64,000 nt of DNA from Cyathus striatus (taxonomy: Eukaryota > Basidiomycota > Agaricomycetes > Agaricales > Nidulariaceae): NCBI GenBank assembly GCA_025738555.1, contig JAOVFP010000005.1, positions 5,332,001 to 5,396,000 on the forward strand, written 5' to 3'. Made by a program: the position numbers and the translations under genes. The notes below the pieces were generated by a model. It made no database searches, was not told the DNA's origin, and worked only from the letters and a program-made list of their open reading frames with translations. Below, piece by piece: positions 62,554 to 64,000 of this stretch. Position 1 is the first letter of the stretch. The number at the start of each line of letters is the position of its first letter.

Positions 62554-63724
62554 ATGGCCTCGGTCAGAGCCCTCGCATCAGCATCCGCTTGCGCTCGCCA
62601 ATTATTGTCCTCGACATGCCCTCAGTCGAGACGTTGTTCGTCATTTTCATTCTAAATGCTGGGTACTGCGCTGACCTGACATGTGTTCCGACAAGTCTTG
62701 CATTCTACAGCTGCTCGTCGGGTGATCTCTACCCTAGAGATGCCTGCAATGTCTCCGACGATGACTGAGGGTGGTATCGCCTCGTGGAAGAAGAAGGAAG
62801 GAGAAGCTTTCGTAGCTGGTGATGTTCTTCTGGAAATTGTACGTGTCATGTTCTTCTGCTCGATACCTCTTCAGTTAATATCTGCAATTCTACATTACAG
62901 GAAACGGACAAGGCAACAATAGACGTTGAAGCACAGGATGATGGTGTTATGGGCAAAATCATTGTGTGCCACCTTCTCCACACCACACAAGAAACTACTT
63001 ACTCAAATTCTGTTCTAGCTACCGGACGGCTCCAAAATATTCCCGTAGGCAAAGTTATCGCTCTCCTTGCAGAGGAAGGGGATGATATCTCCAACCTCGA
63101 AGTTCCCAAAGAGGAACCGAAGCCTAAGAAAGCCGCATCTACCTCCTCCCCTTCTCCACCTCCTCAAGAGCCTATAAAATCTGTCCCTGAAACCCCGACA
63201 CCTAAGCCTACGTCTGGACATGCCCCCTCACACTCGCGTCCACTCTTCCCCTCTGTACTGAGATTACTAATGGAGCACAGCATCACTAATACGGAGGAAA
63301 TTAAGGGCACAGGCGTTCGCGGAATGTTGACGAAAGGCGATGTGTTAACGTTCTTGGGTAAGGCTTCAGGGCCTACTGGTACATTCAAGGAGTCCCCATC
63401 ACCGATTGAGGAGGCGACAAAGGGTTTGGTGAAGAAGGATGCAGCCCCTGTACGTCCCAGCCGTCTTTCTGATGTGCTTTCCCTCAACTAACGGACTGCT
63501 TATTGCAGCTTCTTCTTGACGGACCTGCTATCCGCAGACTTGTTGTCTCTTCGATGCTCCAGTCGTCCATCAACGCTAGGAAGGTTCCGGCACCCGCTTC
63601 GGAACCCGACTTTGACTCTATAATTGCCGACTACCTCCCATCCGTGCCGAAGTCTGCGCCCAAAACCCCCTCTACGCCAGTTTCGAAATCCAAGTCTGGT
63701 GACTTCCTCGATGGTCTCATTTAA
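62554..63724 (+). CDS. PDX1: Pyruvate dehydrogenase complex protein X (E3-binding protein)
   Basis: Exons are 62554..62635, 62696..62838, 62901..62963, 63019..63450 and 63509..63724 (311 aa). An Arg/Ser/Ala-rich N terminus is a mitochondrial presequence, followed by a lipoyl domain ([20 protein letters not shown], lipoyl-Lys in ETDKATID). After a Pro/Lys/Ser linker comes a peripheral-subunit-binding domain ([12 protein letters not shown] to [15 protein letters not shown]). The catalytic acyltransferase domain of E2 is absent, which is what distinguishes PDX1: it docks dihydrolipoamide dehydrogenase (E3) onto the complex. The first donor could be 62636 or four bases earlier; I prefer the one giving RRFLHSTAAR. 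Confidence 0.92.
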
Positions 63725-63893
63725 TTACGATGCACCGTTCTAGTTACCTACCTTTATCTATGTAGACTTCTTCAATACACTATAGTTGCTTTTTATCGAG
63801 GCCGTTGCTGATATTTGTTGACAACTCTGCAACTGCTTTCAAGGATTTAGACGCTTGGTTAGTCGGACTCATCGGTCCGAATATGTATATCGC

Positions 63894-63903
63894 CTCACGT
63901 GAG
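63894..63903. promoter_or_regulatory. CTCACGTGAG palindrome near the window end
   Basis: A perfect 10-bp palindrome with a CACGTG core, about 81 bp upstream of the ATG at 63984. Confidence 0.45.
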
Positions 63904-63983
63904 TTTTTGACGCGACGCGACTGGAGGTCTGTTCTGTCAGTGTGTCTGCTCTCATTTCCCTCGTCTCCCCCTGTGTGAGTGCA

Positions 63984-64000
63984 ATGCCTGAGGATGCTCC
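63984..64000 (+). CDS. Possible start of another gene (truncated by window end)
   Basis: ATG at 63984 reads MPEDA before the window ends. It follows pyrimidine-rich leader-like sequence and a CACGTG palindrome, as at other starts here. Too short to identify; it may be chance. Confidence 0.3.

Overview
This window is eukaryotic DNA from a filamentous basidiomycete, most likely an Agaricomycete. Nearly every gene is cut by many introns of about 46-62 nt with GT-AG borders and a few GC-AG. The gene content is fungal nuclear housekeeping plus wood and plant-wall degrading enzymes: three GH10 xylanases with cellulose-binding CBM1 modules and a GH88 glucuronyl hydrolase. I built the gene models by hand, reading protein families across introns, and checked that exon lengths sum to whole codons. 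Five genes only work if one or two single bases are missing from homopolymer runs.

Layout. 0-8 kb: partial TRAPP-II subunit (TRAPPC10/Trs130), RNA helicase RRP3, a 2OG-Fe(II) dioxygenase, a lipase-like alpha/beta hydrolase with a long tail, and the ER mannosyltransferase ALG3. 8-19 kb: TATA-binding protein, dynamin-like VPS1, a secreted GH88 enzyme, NTF2 and a conserved protein of unknown function. 19-24 kb: a gene-poor stretch holding a tiny 34-aa metallothionein, then an H15 (linker-histone fold) protein with an LQPSQS repeat. 24-33 kb: three tandem GH10-CBM1 xylanases with 18-20 exons each. 34-46 kb: RAD18, a DUF7330-like protein, the CIA2/MIP18 Fe-S targeting factor, a DCN1-like neddylation factor, a single-pass membrane protein and an MSC7-like aldehyde dehydrogenase. 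47-64 kb: SMI1/KNR4, mitochondrial SCOT, tRNA-Ile(AAT), an MFS transporter, histone acetyltransferase HAT1, a SCAP-like sterol sensor, the pyruvate dehydrogenase E3-binding protein PDX1, and possibly the first codons of another gene.

Most genes work independently. The exceptions are the xylanase cluster, which with GH88 forms a secreted polysaccharide-degrading set, and the protein-quality and chromatin genes, which are simply neighbours. Divergent pairs share short promoters and convergent pairs have very short 3' gaps (23 bp between the RRP3 and dioxygenase stop codons).

The most unusual observation is a 2-nt exon required, at the same position just before the catalytic glutamate, in all three xylanase paralogs. 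Other points of note are the metallothionein, several further micro-exons, CACGTG palindromes close upstream of start codons, and a set of single-base homopolymer deletions that look like assembly errors.
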